Part shown: piece by piece, positions 1 to 8,618 of the stretch | Layout: each line of letters starts with the position of its first letter | How positions within the stretch are numbered: position 1 is the first letter of the stretch | Assembly (NCBI GenBank): GCA_028047635.1 | Contig: JAOFXR010000025.1 | Coordinates: 1 to 44,700, forward strand | Direction of reading: 5' to 3' | DNA length: 44,700 nt | DNA from: Verrucomicrobiales bacterium | GTDB taxonomy: Bacteria; Verrucomicrobiota; Verrucomicrobiia; Verrucomicrobiales; DEV007 | Translations under genes and position numbers: made by a program | Notes under the pieces: generated by a model | Database searches by the model: none | What the model saw: the letters and a program-made list of their open reading frames with translations, nothing else | Told to the model about the DNA's origin: nothing

Positions 1-1185
1 AACAATCGAGAGCGTTGAACGCTCCGGTGAAAGAATCCGGTAAATAAAGATGTTTCCGTCCCGTACTTTCGACGCATAGCTCGCGACGCAGTTTCCCTGG
101 GCTTCACCTTCATCGACGAGCTGGGCCGCGCTGGTGACAGGTTCGATTTTTCCGGCGATTCCGGGAATGGGCGGATTTCGAAAATGATCGCTCTCGTGCT
201 GCGATGCCTCGGTCAGTTGGTGAGCGCGACGCCGGTAGTGCTCGGAGACTTCGTCATGAACCGTTCGGAGCCGTTCGACCGAACCGAATCGAGCGCACTT
301 TTTACGCACTCGCATTTCGTCCTGCATTCGGAGCGTGCTCGTGATGAGGTGAACGATTCGACCGCGGTAGTTTTCGGACCGGTCTTTCGCGACCTCCATG
401 AGAAGTGATGGAAGCGCGGCATCGGACGCGCTCTCATCGAGCAGGATTTCGACGACGCCTGAATTGATGGCCGGGAGGTGATTGAGACGCGGCTTTCGGG
501 AATCGAGTTCTGTTTTCAGTAAATCGATGATGGACTGCCAATTGTCTCCATTGAGAGAGGAGGGAGAGATTCTCCGGAAAAGCTTCACTGCATTGGATGA
601 AGACGGCAGCTTGAGCACATCGAGGAGCTCCCTTTGGCGCATTTGGCCGCAGCCAAGAGATTGAATCAGATTGCGGTCGCTTCTCAGGCGCTGAGCAAGA
701 AAAAAGGCGAGAGCCGGATTGTTCGAGGCGAGATCGAGGGCTCCTTCGTCATGGGCGAGGAAGACCAGTAGCGGCCACTGATGAGTCCGGAACGGCTCGG
801 TGACGTGGGCGACAGCTTTCGGAAGCGAAAAGCGGAACTGGTCGAGCGCTCGCTTTTTCCGTTGAGCCGGAGTGACAGGTTCGACCTTACCCGGGGCGTA
901 GGTTTCGTCGAAAAAATCAAAGGTCAGCTGGTCTTTGTCTTTCCGTTTTCGGTCGACTTGCTTTTTTGCCGGTCGATAGGGATTGACGAGGCGAAATTCG
1001 GGAACAAAAGGGTCCCACTTCGCTTGAGGTCCGTGAACAAGGGTTCCCCGGCGCATCGCCGATTGCGGAACGGGCCAACCGGTGATGCGCACTTCTAGAG
1101 AATCCCTTACAATACAGAGCGATCCGTTTGTGAAGGAGTACCCCGTTGCTCTACTTTGTGCGGAAGAGGGCATTGGGACGCCCAT
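1..1185 (-). CDS. PcfJ-domain protein, 3' end cut by left window edge
   Basis: An open minus-strand frame runs from an ATG at 1185 (second in-frame ATG at 1173) to the left edge without a stop; the frame is closed upstream by a TGA near 1253. About 395 residues are visible. The last ~45 contain LVDEGEAQGNCVASYASKV, then a tract reading DGNIFIYRIL and ERSTLSIV, which matches the core of PcfJ-like proteins (an EG-x-x-x-x-NCV-x-x-Y motif followed by a paired beta segment). PcfJ was named from an enterococcal conjugative plasmid, but chromosomal homologues are common and their activity is unknown. The N-terminal part is basic and charged, with no signal peptide. The start is uncertain because no clear ribosome binding site precedes either ATG. 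The gene is divergent from the phosphoesterase at 1306. Confidence 0.7.
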   Translation of the reverse strand, partial: MGVPMPSSAQSRATGYSFTNGSLCIVRDSLEVRITGWPVPQSAMRRGTLVHGPQAKWDPFVPEFRLVNPYRPAKKQVDRKRKDKDQLTFDFFDETYAPGKVEPVTPAQRKKRALDQFRFSLPKAVAHVTEPFRTHQWPLLVFLAHDEGALDLASNNPALAFFLAQRLRSDRNLIQSLGCGQMRQRELLDVLKLPSSSNAVKLFRRISPSSLNGDNWQSIIDLLKTELDSRKPRLNHLPAINSGVVEILLDESASDAALPSLLMEVAKDRSENYRGRIVHLITSTLRMQDEMRVRKKCARFGSVERLRTVHDEVSEHYRRRAHQLTEASQHESDHFRNPPIPGIAGKIEPVTSAAQLVDEGEAQGNCVASYASKVRDGNIFIYRILSPERSTLSIV

Positions 1186-1305
1186 CAAACGACAGGCCGA
1201 TGCAGATTGCAATGCTATGCTGCATGCCCCTCGATTTTTCGATTGCCCACTTGAGCATCATCGATTTTTCTGATTCGTTTTTCGTTTGCCCTAACACGCT
1301 CTCCT

Positions 1306-1926
1306 ATGTCTGAAACCTGGTTCACCGCTGATCTTCATTTGGGTCATGGCAACATTATCAAGTATTGCCAGCGTCCTTATCTATCTGATGACGAAAAGGT
1401 TAGCGCAGGGGAAAGCACGAGGTCGGGGCCGCGAGTATCGCGGGAAACGATTGACCGTCACGACGCTGCCTTGATTGATGCGATTAACGAGCGAGTAGCT
1501 CCCGACGATGTTCTCTGGATTCTCGGCGATTTCTGCCTCGGGACCGTTGAAGAGGCTGCCGCCTATCGGGAACGCATTGCCTGTCGGGAGGTCAATTTAG
1601 TGCGGGGGAATCACGATGCCCCTGGTTTTGACGGGCTTTTTTCCAACGTGATCGATCAGGGAATGATCAAAGTGCAGGGGAAGAAGATCTGGCTGAATCA
1701 CTACCCGATGCGGAGCTGGGACAAAGCCTTTCACGGAGCGTGGCATCTCTATGGTCACGTCCACGGGCGACTGCAGGAGGAGGATGCCAAGAATCAAAAG
1801 CACCTCGTTCGCGACGTCGGCGTCGATGCCTGTGAGTATGTGCCGGTGAGCTTTGCGGATTTGGAAAAATACATGGCCCCGCGTGAGGAGGTTTTCTGGG
1901 AGTGGCGGCGCGGGTTGAACAGCTAA
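1306..1926 (+). CDS. Calcineurin-like metallophosphoesterase
   Basis: A 206-residue soluble protein with the full metallophosphoesterase motif series: D9-x-H11 in FTADLHLGHGN, GDFC around residue 73, RGNHD near residue 100, an NHYP motif near residue 129, and GHVHG near residue 149. These residues bind two metal ions in the family, which hydrolyses phosphomono- or phosphodiesters. The opening TADLHLGHGNII and the short length place it with small stand-alone phosphoesterases often annotated as hydrolases. The true substrate is unknown. It has no signal peptide or membrane segment and stands alone: it is divergent from the PcfJ gene and separated from mutS by a 400-base repeat-bearing spacer. 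The ATG follows the upstream spacer directly; no strong Shine-Dalgarno is visible. Confidence 0.88.
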   Translation: MSETWFTADLHLGHGNIIKYCQRPYLSDDEKVSAGESTRSGPRVSRETIDRHDAALIDAINERVAPDDVLWILGDFCLGTVEEAAAYRERIACREVNLVRGNHDAPGFDGLFSNVIDQGMIKVQGKKIWLNHYPMRSWDKAFHGAWHLYGHVHGRLQEEDAKNQKHLVRDVGVDACEYVPVSFADLEKYMAPREEVFWEWRRGLNS

Positions 1927-1931
1927 GATGT

Positions 1932-2232
1932 TCTCACGCAGAGCCGCAGAGGGAAGATGTTTACCATTCCAAGGGCACCTATTTCATGGGTTTTGTAGAG
2001 GTCTTGGCAGCCAGTCGAGATGCTCGCACGAAGCCACAAAGGCATGAAGGATTGATATTTCCTGGTATTTGCATGGGCCTTCTGCGGTTTTTTTTCGGAA
2101 TAGCCGGGGCAGACTCAAAGCCCTTTGTGGCTTAGTGCCTTTGTGCGAAAACTCATCACAAGCCCTGTGTTCACTGCCCGGTAGCGGAGCCGCAGGGAAT
2201 TGAAAAGAAAGCTCTGTGTCTCTGCGCCTCTT
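1932..2232. repeat. Nested inverted repeats of octamer units (CACRAAGS / CGCAGAGN)
   Basis: The 403-base stretch between the phosphoesterase and mutS holds two nested pairs of inverted repeats built from 8-base units. The outer pair is CGCAGAG-type: 1932-1953 and, on the opposite strand, 2212-2232. The inner pair is CAC-AAG-type: 2024-2050 and, inverted, 2123-2148. The inner arms agree at 20 of 26 positions and keep an 8-base period. Such octamer arrays recur in genomes of many bacteria, and their role is unknown. Transcribed, the arms could fold into a long imperfect hairpin ahead of mutS. I see no gene in this stretch; frames crossing it are short or continue the mutS frame upstream of its likely start. 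Confidence 0.65.
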
Positions 2233-2329
2233 CCTGGGACAAATAGCAGTGCCCAAGTCTTCTCTCAGCAAATCGCATTTTTGGGGATTGAAGAATCGAT
2301 CCGTTCTCATAAGGTGGAACGACGCAGCC

Positions 2330-4888
2330 ATGGCGGAAAAGAAGACAGACAGCGAGCCGGTGAAACTCACGCCGATGATGCAGCAGTATCAGACGATGCG
2401 TCGTGAGCTGCCCGATGATGTCCTTCTCCTGTATCGCCTTGGAGACTTTTACGAGATGTTTCTCGAAGATGCCAAGATCGCTTCGCCGATCCTGAACGTG
2501 GCGCTCACGAAGCGAAACGGAATCCCTATGTGCGGGGTGCCGCATCATGCCGCGGAAGGCTACATGGCCAAGCTGATCAAGGCGGGAAAGCGCGTCGCCC
2601 TTGCTGAGCAAACGACGGAGCCTCAGCCCGGTAAAATTGTTGAGCGAGCCATCAGCCAGATCATCAGCGCCGGAACGATCGACGATCTCAATCTCCTCGA
2701 TTCTGCAAAATCCAATTACCTCGCGGCCGTCTTTCAGGTGAAAGGGAAAATCGGACTCGCCTACATCGAGCACACCACGGGTGAGTTTCGCCTCACTGAA
2801 TTTTCCGACCGCGAAGCACTCGAAGATGAACTCGCCCGTCTCCGTCCCAGCGAGCTGCTCTGTTCCGAAGAGCAAGCAGGGGATTTTGACCTGCTCCGCA
2901 ATGCTCAGGATTACGATGGCTACACCTTTCTGATCGATCAGGCGGAATACACTCTGAAGCAGCATTTTAAAGTGCAGTCCCTCGATGGCTTCGGTTGCAC
3001 CGGCCTCACCGCGGCGATTGGCGCTGCCGGAGCTATTTTACATTATGTGGAAACGCAGCTCCGCCGCAGCGTCGGGCACTTGCGAACCCTTCAGGCGTAT
3101 CAGACGGCTTCATACGTGCTCATCGATGCATCGAGTCAGGCGAATCTCGATCTCGTCACGAGCCGATCCGGTGGTGTGAAATCCTCATTGCTCGGCGCGA
3201 TTGACCGCACCTCGACGCCGATGGGAGCGCGCAAGCTTCGCAACTGGGTCCTTCATCCGATTCGCGATCTCAACGTGCTCGTGTCGCGTCAGGACATGGT
3301 CGAGGCCTTCATCCGCGAGTCGTTTCTTCTTAATCAGATTCGGGAAACGTTTTCGGGAGTGCGCGATGTTGAGCGCACCATCAGCCGGCTCAGTCAGGGA
3401 TCAGGAAATGCGCGTGATCTCAAAGCGCTTGCCCAGTCGCTTCGGCAGGTGCCGGCGATTCGTGAACACGTCGAAGCCCTCAGTGGTGGGGCGCTAGGAG
3501 AGGCGCTCGGACGACGGCTTGGTGATTTCACAGAACTCGTCGATTTGCTCGGAAACGCGATCGCTGAAGAGCCACCCGCCTCCTTGAAAGACGGCGGTAT
3601 TTTCGCGACGGGATACAGCGCCGCGATCGACGAGATACGCAGTGCCGCGACCGAAGGAAAGCAGTGGGTCGCCCGCCTTCAGTCGACTGAGCAGGAGCGC
3701 ACGGGGATTACTTCGCTGAAAATCAAATACAACAATGTCTTTGGTTACTTCATCGAGATCACGAAAAGTCATCTCGACAAAGTCCCGCCCGAATACACGC
3801 GCAAGCAGACGATGACGAACGCGGAGCGCTACATCACGCCCGAGCTCAAGGAGGTGGAAAACAAAATTCTCGGAGCCGACGAGCGTCTCAGGTCGCTCGA
3901 GTATGCCGAGTTTCTCAACCTGCGGGAGACCGTTCTCGAGTCGCTCGAGGCGATTCAGCAAACCGCAGCAGCCCTCGCCGAAATTGATGTGCTCACTTCC
4001 TTCGCTGAGATCGCGAGGTTGTTTGGCTACTGCCGACCTTTTCTCAACGAGACGCAAAATCTCGTCATCAAAAACGGACGTCACCCCGTCCTCGATCAAA
4101 ATATAGGTGAAGAAAAATTCGTTCCCAACGACACTGAGATGAATCCGGTCTCGAATCGGTTTATGCTCATCACGGGACCGAACATGGCCGGTAAGTCTAC
4201 TTACATTCGTCAGGTCGCTCTGATTACTTTGTTGGCTCAGATCGGTAGTTACGTTCCTGCCGAAAGCGCTGAGATCGGACTCGTTGATCGCATCTTCACC
4301 CGCGTCGGTGCGAGCGATGATATTTCGAAAGGACAATCCACCTTCATGGTCGAGATGACCGAGACCGCTCTCATCGCGAACAACGCGAGCGAACGCAGTT
4401 TGGTTATTCTAGACGAGATCGGCCGAGGCACGGCGACCTACGACGGTCTCTCCATCGCCTGGAGTGTCGTCGAACATTTACATGATAAGGTGAAATGCCG
4501 CTCTCTCTTCGCGACGCACTATCACGAACTCACGCAGCTCTCCGATGCCCGCGAGGGAGTGAACAATTACAACATCGCCGTCCGCGAGTGGAACGATCAG
4601 ATTATCTTTCTAAGGCAGATTATCGCCGGTGCTGCAGACCGTAGTTACGGTATTCAGGTCGCGAGGTTAGCAGGCCTGCCCGACACAATCATCAATCGCG
4701 CGAAAGAGATTTTGGCAGGCTTGGAGGGTGATGTCGCTGCTCAGGCTGTGCCATCGGAGGAAGTGCCGGAGGTTGAGGCTAAGGCTCCGCCGAAAAAGAA
4801 GGTGGCGAAGAAGAAGCCGTCCAAGGTCAAGTCAACAGATGACAAGCCCAGTGGCGATGATGACCCGCAGATGATGTTGTTTGGGTAG
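2330..4888 (+). CDS. mutS: DNA mismatch repair protein MutS
   Basis: An 852-residue MutS, normal for the family (about 850). It recognises base mismatches and small loops and recruits MutL. Visible features: the mismatch-wedge motif GDFYEMF with F40-x-E42; the connector and lever domains through the middle; the clamp region near LKIKYNNVFGYFIEITK; Walker A GPNMAGKST at 616-624; Walker B LVILDEIGRGT; the ATHYHEL motif; and a lysine-rich tail (KKKVAKKKPSKVK) before the end MMLFG. I chose the ATG at 2330 because an AAGGTGG sequence sits about 12 bases upstream and the protein then starts like other MutS proteins; the frame itself is open back to 2216. No mutL is nearby. Confidence 0.97.
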   Translation: MAEKKTDSEPVKLTPMMQQYQTMRRELPDDVLLLYRLGDFYEMFLEDAKIASPILNVALTKRNGIPMCGVPHHAAEGYMAKLIKAGKRVALAEQTTEPQPGKIVERAISQIISAGTIDDLNLLDSAKSNYLAAVFQVKGKIGLAYIEHTTGEFRLTEFSDREALEDELARLRPSELLCSEEQAGDFDLLRNAQDYDGYTFLIDQAEYTLKQHFKVQSLDGFGCTGLTAAIGAAGAILHYVETQLRRSVGHLRTLQAYQTASYVLIDASSQANLDLVTSRSGGVKSSLLGAIDRTSTPMGARKLRNWVLHPIRDLNVLVSRQDMVEAFIRESFLLNQIRETFSGVRDVERTISRLSQGSGNARDLKALAQSLRQVPAIREHVEALSGGALGEALGRRLGDFTELVDLLGNAIAEEPPASLKDGGIFATGYSAAIDEIRSAATEGKQWVARLQSTEQERTGITSLKIKYNNVFGYFIEITKSHLDKVPPEYTRKQTMTNAERYITPELKEVENKILGADERLRSLEYAEFLNLRETVLESLEAIQQTAAALAEIDVLTSFAEIARLFGYCRPFLNETQNLVIKNGRHPVLDQNIGEEKFVPNDTEMNPVSNRFMLITGPNMAGKSTYIRQVALITLLAQIGSYVPAESAEIGLVDRIFTRVGASDDISKGQSTFMVEMTETALIANNASERSLVILDEIGRGTATYDGLSIAWSVVEHLHDKVKCRSLFATHYHELTQLSDAREGVNNYNIAVREWNDQIIFLRQIIAGAADRSYGIQVARLAGLPDTIINRAKEILAGLEGDVAAQAVPSEEVPEVEAKAPPKKKVAKKKPSKVKSTDDKPSGDDDPQMMLFG

Positions 4889-4899
4889 GGGAAAGGTTG

Positions 4900-4921
4900 G
4901 ATTTCGCGGGGTAGCGGAATC
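4900..4921 (+). terminator. Stem-loop just after mutS
   Basis: GATTTCGC at 4900-4907 pairs with GCGGAATC at 4914-4921 (one G-T pair) around a six-base loop, 12 bases after the mutS stop. There is no T-run behind it, so it is at best a weak or factor-assisted terminator, or simply an mRNA 3' hairpin. Confidence 0.3.
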
Positions 4922-5032
4922 TGAGGGCTAGGTGAATGGTCTTGCAAGGCAAGGCAGCAATAGTATCGGGCCTTGACCCGAAAACTGGCTTGCGTATCAC
5001 TCTGATTTCCGTCAGCTTCTCACTAGAGAATC

Positions 5033-5347
5033 ATGATCCTTACCAATACCGAAACCGTTCCCGGATACCAAATTGTTGCTCAATTTGGACTGGTCTCAGG
5101 AAACACCGTTCGCGCCAAACACGTGGGGAGGGATATCGCGGCGAGTTTTAAAAACCTCGTCGGAGGTGAGTTGAAGGGCTACACCGAGTTACTCGAGGAA
5201 GCGCGTCAGCAATCGGTCGATCGCATGAAGCAGCAAGCGGAGTCTCTCGGCGCGAATGCGATCGTCAATGTCCGGTTTTCCACTTCGGCGGTGACTCAAG
5301 GGGCTGCGGAGCTTTACGTTTACGGCACCGCGGTTCAGTTGGGCTGA
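5033..5347 (+). CDS. YbjQ/UPF0145 family protein (soluble)
   Basis: A 104-residue protein that aligns over its whole length with the YbjQ/UPF0145 family: it opens with MILTNTETVPGYQIV, has GLVSGNTVRAK and a GGELKGYTELLEEAR helix, and ends in a strand reading GANAIVNVRFSTS followed by ELYVYGTAVQL. The fold is known from structures as a homopentameric alpha-beta protein, and some databases call it heavy-metal binding, but no metal-binding residues are obvious here and the function is unknown. It begins a three-gene run with the membrane-anchored YbjQ-like gene (11-base gap) and an M48 protease, so the three are probably co-transcribed. Confidence 0.9.
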   Translation: MILTNTETVPGYQIVAQFGLVSGNTVRAKHVGRDIAASFKNLVGGELKGYTELLEEARQQSVDRMKQQAESLGANAIVNVRFSTSAVTQGAAELYVYGTAVQLG

Positions 5348-5358
5348 TCCACATCGAT

Positions 5359-5841
5359 ATGGAAAATGCCGAATTAATTGAGCTTTCGTTAGCCTATGGG
5401 TTTCCGATTTGCCTGCTGATATTCACTTTCTTTATCGGCCGCTATTTGGAGCGGGCTCATTTTAAGTCAATCCGCGAGCGGGAGACTCTGACTAACCATC
5501 TTCCCGCCGTGCCATCGGTTTCGGTTGATCCTGATGTGACGGTGGCAGAATCAAAACTCGTTACGGCCTCTGTGGTCGTATCGCTCGACTACTTCAAAAA
5601 ATTCCTCGCGAGCTTTCGCAACATCTTCGGTGGCAATGTCCAGTCCTACCAAAGCTTGCTCGACCGCGCGAAACGGGAAGCAATTTTGCGGCTGAAGGAG
5701 CAAGTTCCCGATTGCGATATCATCATCAACTTACGAATTATGACGTCGAATATTTCCTCTGTTCAGACAAGAAATAAGGGTATCGGTGGCGTTGAGGTTC
5801 TTGCTTTTGGAACGGCCGTTCGCTACCAGAGCGCTCCGTGA
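5359..5841 (+). CDS. Membrane-anchored YbjQ-like protein
   Basis: 160 residues. One N-terminal membrane helix (about residues 7-28, LSLAYGFPICLLIFTFFIG) is followed by a linker and a C-terminal YbjQ-like domain (about 65-160). That domain has the family layout: a VVVSLDYFKKFLASFRNIFG helix, GGNVQSYQSLLDRAKREA, a CDIIINLRI strand and a final VEVLAFGTAVRY strand, closely parallel to the soluble YbjQ protein encoded just upstream. The two may form mixed oligomers, with this copy tethering the ring to the membrane; that is inference. Its stop codon overlaps the GTG start of the M48 protease gene (GTGA), which suggests translational coupling. Confidence 0.75.
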   Translation: MENAELIELSLAYGFPICLLIFTFFIGRYLERAHFKSIRERETLTNHLPAVPSVSVDPDVTVAESKLVTASVVVSLDYFKKFLASFRNIFGGNVQSYQSLLDRAKREAILRLKEQVPDCDIIINLRIMTSNISSVQTRNKGIGGVEVLAFGTAVRYQSAP

Positions 5842-6626
5842 AATTTGTCCAAAAGAATCTCGGCGAAGCGGCCGAGGTGAGCAGCGGTGGCGGAGATCGT
5901 GGAATTGCGAAAGAGGTCGTGGCACTGATCGCGCTCAGCATCGTTGCGCTGACGGTGATTTATTTTGCGGTTTTTGCGGTGACCGAATTGGTCGTGAAAA
6001 GGCTCTCGCCGGAGCAAGAACACGAGTTGTTTTCCGTTTCGGGAAGTTTTGAAAACAGCGGTGAGGTTCCCGATTCGTTGAAAGCCAAATTTGAGCTCTG
6101 CGAGGAGGTTTTGGATAAGCTAAAGGTGCATGAGGACGTTCCCAAAATCGAGTACAAGCTGATCTTCTTCGATGAACTCGCACCCAACGCCTTCGCCATC
6201 CCCGGTGGTCAGATTGCGGTGACACGAGGTTTGCTCAATTCACTGGATGAAGAGATCTCGATCGCTTTTGTGTTGGCTCATGAGCTTGGTCATTTTGTGC
6301 AGAGGGACCACCTTCGTGGTTTGGGTCAAAATCTTGGATTTGGGATTTGTCTGCAAATTCTCTTTGGTGGTGAAGTCGATCTTCTGACGCAGGGAGCGGC
6401 TAATTCAGTGACCGCAAAGTATTCCCGAGGCCAGGAATCGGGCGCCGACGATTTTGGAGTGCAGTGTGTCCTCGCGATTTATGGCGAGACGAAAGGAGCC
6501 GAGGCGCTCTTCGAGGTGTTGGAAGAAAAGAACACTCTCCCCGCGTGGGCCTATATGTTTTCGACTCATCCGGATAACCAAACACGGATTCGCCGGATTC
6601 TTGAGGCGAAGGCAGGGAAGAAGTAG
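5838..6626 (+). CDS. Membrane-anchored M48-family zinc metalloprotease
   Basis: A 262-residue protein starting at a GTG that overlaps the preceding stop. A hydrophilic N-terminus (1-25) leads into one membrane helix (about 27-49). A peptidase domain follows with HELGH (H148, E149, H152) and a downstream glutamate, E200 in RGQESGADDFG, the usual third zinc ligand of M48 peptidases. The segment NAFAIPGGQIAVTRGLL is also typical of the family. Relatives such as HtpX and Oma1 degrade or clip membrane and envelope proteins. This protein has one membrane helix instead of the several of HtpX, so it is closer to the Oma1/BepA-like peptidase core. Its coupling to two YbjQ proteins hints at a shared task. 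Confidence 0.88.
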   Translation: MKFVQKNLGEAAEVSSGGGDRGIAKEVVALIALSIVALTVIYFAVFAVTELVVKRLSPEQEHELFSVSGSFENSGEVPDSLKAKFELCEEVLDKLKVHEDVPKIEYKLIFFDELAPNAFAIPGGQIAVTRGLLNSLDEEISIAFVLAHELGHFVQRDHLRGLGQNLGFGICLQILFGGEVDLLTQGAANSVTAKYSRGQESGADDFGVQCVLAIYGETKGAEALFEVLEEKNTLPAWAYMFSTHPDNQTRIRRILEAKAGKK

Positions 6627-6706
6627 CCGCTGCGGTGGAGTTAGCCGGAACCTTTGGTGAGAGTTGATCCGGGGTTGAGTTCGCGGATGGATGATTTGGG
6701 ATATCC

Positions 6707-6759
6707 GAGCGTTCAGGGAGCGAAGTCACGGCCTTCACCTTCAAGTGATGCGCAGGCGC
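6707..6759. repeat. REP-like element, copy 1
   Basis: About 50 bases, with a 23-base core at 6718-6740 that recurs exactly, in inverse orientation, at 8771-8793. Similarity extends on both sides, including a GCGCAGGCGC-type palindromic end and an outer GAGCGTTCAGG block. It lies in the 288-base non-coding gap after the M48 gene; otherwise I see nothing in that gap. Confidence 0.6.
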
Positions 6760-6914
6760 CTTCGTTTAACTGCGTTTCGAGGGCACGTATGTTCTGCGAA
6801 ATAATCTGATCCGGTTGCGCGAGCGTATTGAGTTGGAAGAGCAGACGATTTTGACAGCCTGCCGGGTATGAACCGAGTTGAGAAAAGAGCGGATCTGCAT
6901 CAAGATACCTCGAA

Positions 6915-7637
6915 ATGCTGTTCCGATTTTGCTGTCGATTTTCCACCAGGTTCGCTGCTTTGATTGCGAGCTGCGGAATAGGTATGTTAGCGGAACCGGT
7001 ATTTTGCGATGACGCGGTTGGAGCTCCTTCGGATAGTTATCTGCCGCTTCCAGTGAGCGGTGACAGCTTCACCGAGTTGAAAGGGGCTTCGCCTTTTCGC
7101 CGGTCGATTGATTTTTCTGATTCAATAGTTCTCACCGGTATGGCCCGGATCGAGGGTAACGTCTACGCGACGCTGTTTGATTCCCAACTAACTCAATCGT
7201 ATGTCGTCTCGGAGAATGCGAATACGGACGGGTGGCAGCTCGTTGGGGTAAGGGGGGATGAAACGGATCTGGAATCGCTCACCGCGAAAATTCAAGTCAA
7301 GGGGGGAGAGGTCGTATCGATCCGCTATGCCAAAGTCGAAAGGCAACGTGGCAGTGGTTCCGGAGGAGCAAGCTCACGTGGAGGGGGTGGGTCGCTGAGC
7401 ACGGAGCAAATCGACGACGCGCGCAAGGCGGGCAAAGATCCGAAGGTAGGTTTTCGCGGAGACGGATACCGTGGGACCCCGCCGCCGGAGGTCATGGCGA
7501 AACTGAATAAAATTTCTGCTCAGCAGCGGGAGGCGCTGGCGAGGCGGGTCATGGAGATGCGAAACAATGGCGTGAGTTCTGATGAGCGCCGCAGGGTCTA
7601 CAGCGAAGGGCTCGACAGGGCGGCGCGGGGGCGGTAG
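6915..7637 (+). CDS. Exported protein of unknown function
   Basis: I do not recognise this 240-residue protein. The N-terminus (MLFRFCCRFSTRFAALIASCGIGMLAEPVFC) looks like a signal peptide. A beta-rich middle (about 35-150) includes a stretch reading SIVLTGMARIEGNVYATLFD. A Gly/Ser-rich linker (about 145-165) follows, then a charged helical C-terminus with AQQREALARRVMEMRNNG. The layout (small beta domain, flexible glycine linker, helical tail) suggests a periplasmic or secreted structural or binding protein. It stands between two inverted copies of a repeat together with the opposing gene at 7761. Start choice is by the signal-like sequence; an internal ATG at residue 24 is less likely. Confidence 0.6.
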   Translation: MLFRFCCRFSTRFAALIASCGIGMLAEPVFCDDAVGAPSDSYLPLPVSGDSFTELKGASPFRRSIDFSDSIVLTGMARIEGNVYATLFDSQLTQSYVVSENANTDGWQLVGVRGDETDLESLTAKIQVKGGEVVSIRYAKVERQRGSGSGGASSRGGGGSLSTEQIDDARKAGKDPKVGFRGDGYRGTPPPEVMAKLNKISAQQREALARRVMEMRNNGVSSDERRRVYSEGLDRAARGR

Positions 7638-7760
7638 GTGATTGGGCGCCTGCCTTTTAGCATCGTCTTCCCACTACTCCCTATGAAAAGGGGCAAGTCG
7701 ACGATATAACGACGACAAGGCCCGCTCTTGAAATTCAAGTGCACGCCGGACCCAACTCAC

Positions 7761-8618
7761 TCAAGGCATCGGAACCCGCCAGATGGGCTGCTTCTCGTTT
7801 TCACTGGAGAGTAGGATTGTTTTTCCGTCACCAGAGAAGCAAATGCCTTCACCTTGAGGCTGAAGGGGCAGAGTGATCGCCGGCGGGAGGTCTCCTTCGA
7901 GGGTCTCGGCCCAGGATTGGTTCGGTTTCTTCCGGTAAATCCAGGCTCGGGCATAGTTACGAAGAACGAGACTTTGACCGTCATCGGAAATATCCATTCC
8001 GGTCAGGTTCTTAAGGCCGATTTCGCCGATACGCTTGGCGACGAATAGTTGTTTCGGCCCCGCCAGCACTGTCGGAAGCGGAATCTCGTAGATACCTGGC
8101 GTTCCTTGTGCTTCCGGGTAGATCTTCTCGATCATCAGAATTTTTCCAGCCTTCGTATCGACGGCGACACTCTCACAATTCCGTGGGCCATCCTCGTAGG
8201 TGAATTCAATGTTGAGCCAGTCCTCTGACCTTCTGGAATCGACAGACTTGTCGAAGGCGGGTTCCGGTAGGATGCAAAGTTGGTAATCCTTCCGCCTCTT
8301 CAAATTGTCTCCCACATCGCAAATCATCAAGTAGGAGGAGTCATTGATACGAAAGGTGGCGATGTCTTCCCAATCGCGATTGTCGCTCTTTTGGATTTCG
8401 ACTTTTCCTGCGGTCTCTCCTGTCGTCAGATCAACGAGATAGGCGCGATCTTTTCCTCCGGAATCGTTGTGAGTCCAGACCGCGGAAGGGCGTTTGTATG
8501 AGCTGTCGATGCCACTGCTTTCATCGATGCTTTTGTCGCGGAGGAAGACGAGGACTTCCTGGGCAGATGCGGTGGAACAGGCGACGACGAGGAATATTCC
8601 CATGAAAAATATCTGCAT
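7761..8618 (-). CDS. Secreted beta-propeller-like protein (phytase/esterase-like or SdiA-regulated-like)
   Basis: 285 residues from the ATG at 8618, where a clean signal peptide begins (MQIFFMGIFLVVACSTASAQ); the open frame extends back to 8714 but that part is not signal-like. Repeated blade-like motifs occur: WTHNDSGGKDRAYLVDL, a DWEDIA motif, YLMICDVGDN, ESVAVDTKAGKILMIEK, LTGMDISDDGQSLVLRNY and GEGICFSGDGKTILLSSE. These resemble the NHL/phytase-like propellers of secreted bacterial proteins with a DWED and GDN signature. A phosphatase or esterase activity is possible but not shown by any catalytic motif I can name. It is divergent from uvrA across a 280-base gap. Confidence 0.6.
   Translation of the reverse strand: MQIFFMGIFLVVACSTASAQEVLVFLRDKSIDESSGIDSSYKRPSAVWTHNDSGGKDRAYLVDLTTGETAGKVEIQKSDNRDWEDIATFRINDSSYLMICDVGDNLKRRKDYQLCILPEPAFDKSVDSRRSEDWLNIEFTYEDGPRNCESVAVDTKAGKILMIEKIYPEAQGTPGIYEIPLPTVLAGPKQLFVAKRIGEIGLKNLTGMDISDDGQSLVLRNYARAWIYRKKPNQSWAETLEGDLPPAITLPLQPQGEGICFSGDGKTILLSSENEKQPIWRVPMP

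Noticed and set aside
1231-1270. Direct repeat TCGATTTTTC 30 bases apart before the phosphoesterase gene
   Set aside because: Only ten bases, no symmetry and no third copy; chance is likely.
3494-4336. 280-residue minus-strand frame opposite mutS
   Set aside because: Antisense of a strongly conserved gene, no motif or start signal.
6713-6946. 77-residue minus-strand frame in the gap after the M48 gene
   Set aside because: Its C-terminal end is encoded by the REP-like element and it overlaps the start of the next gene; no protein-like features.
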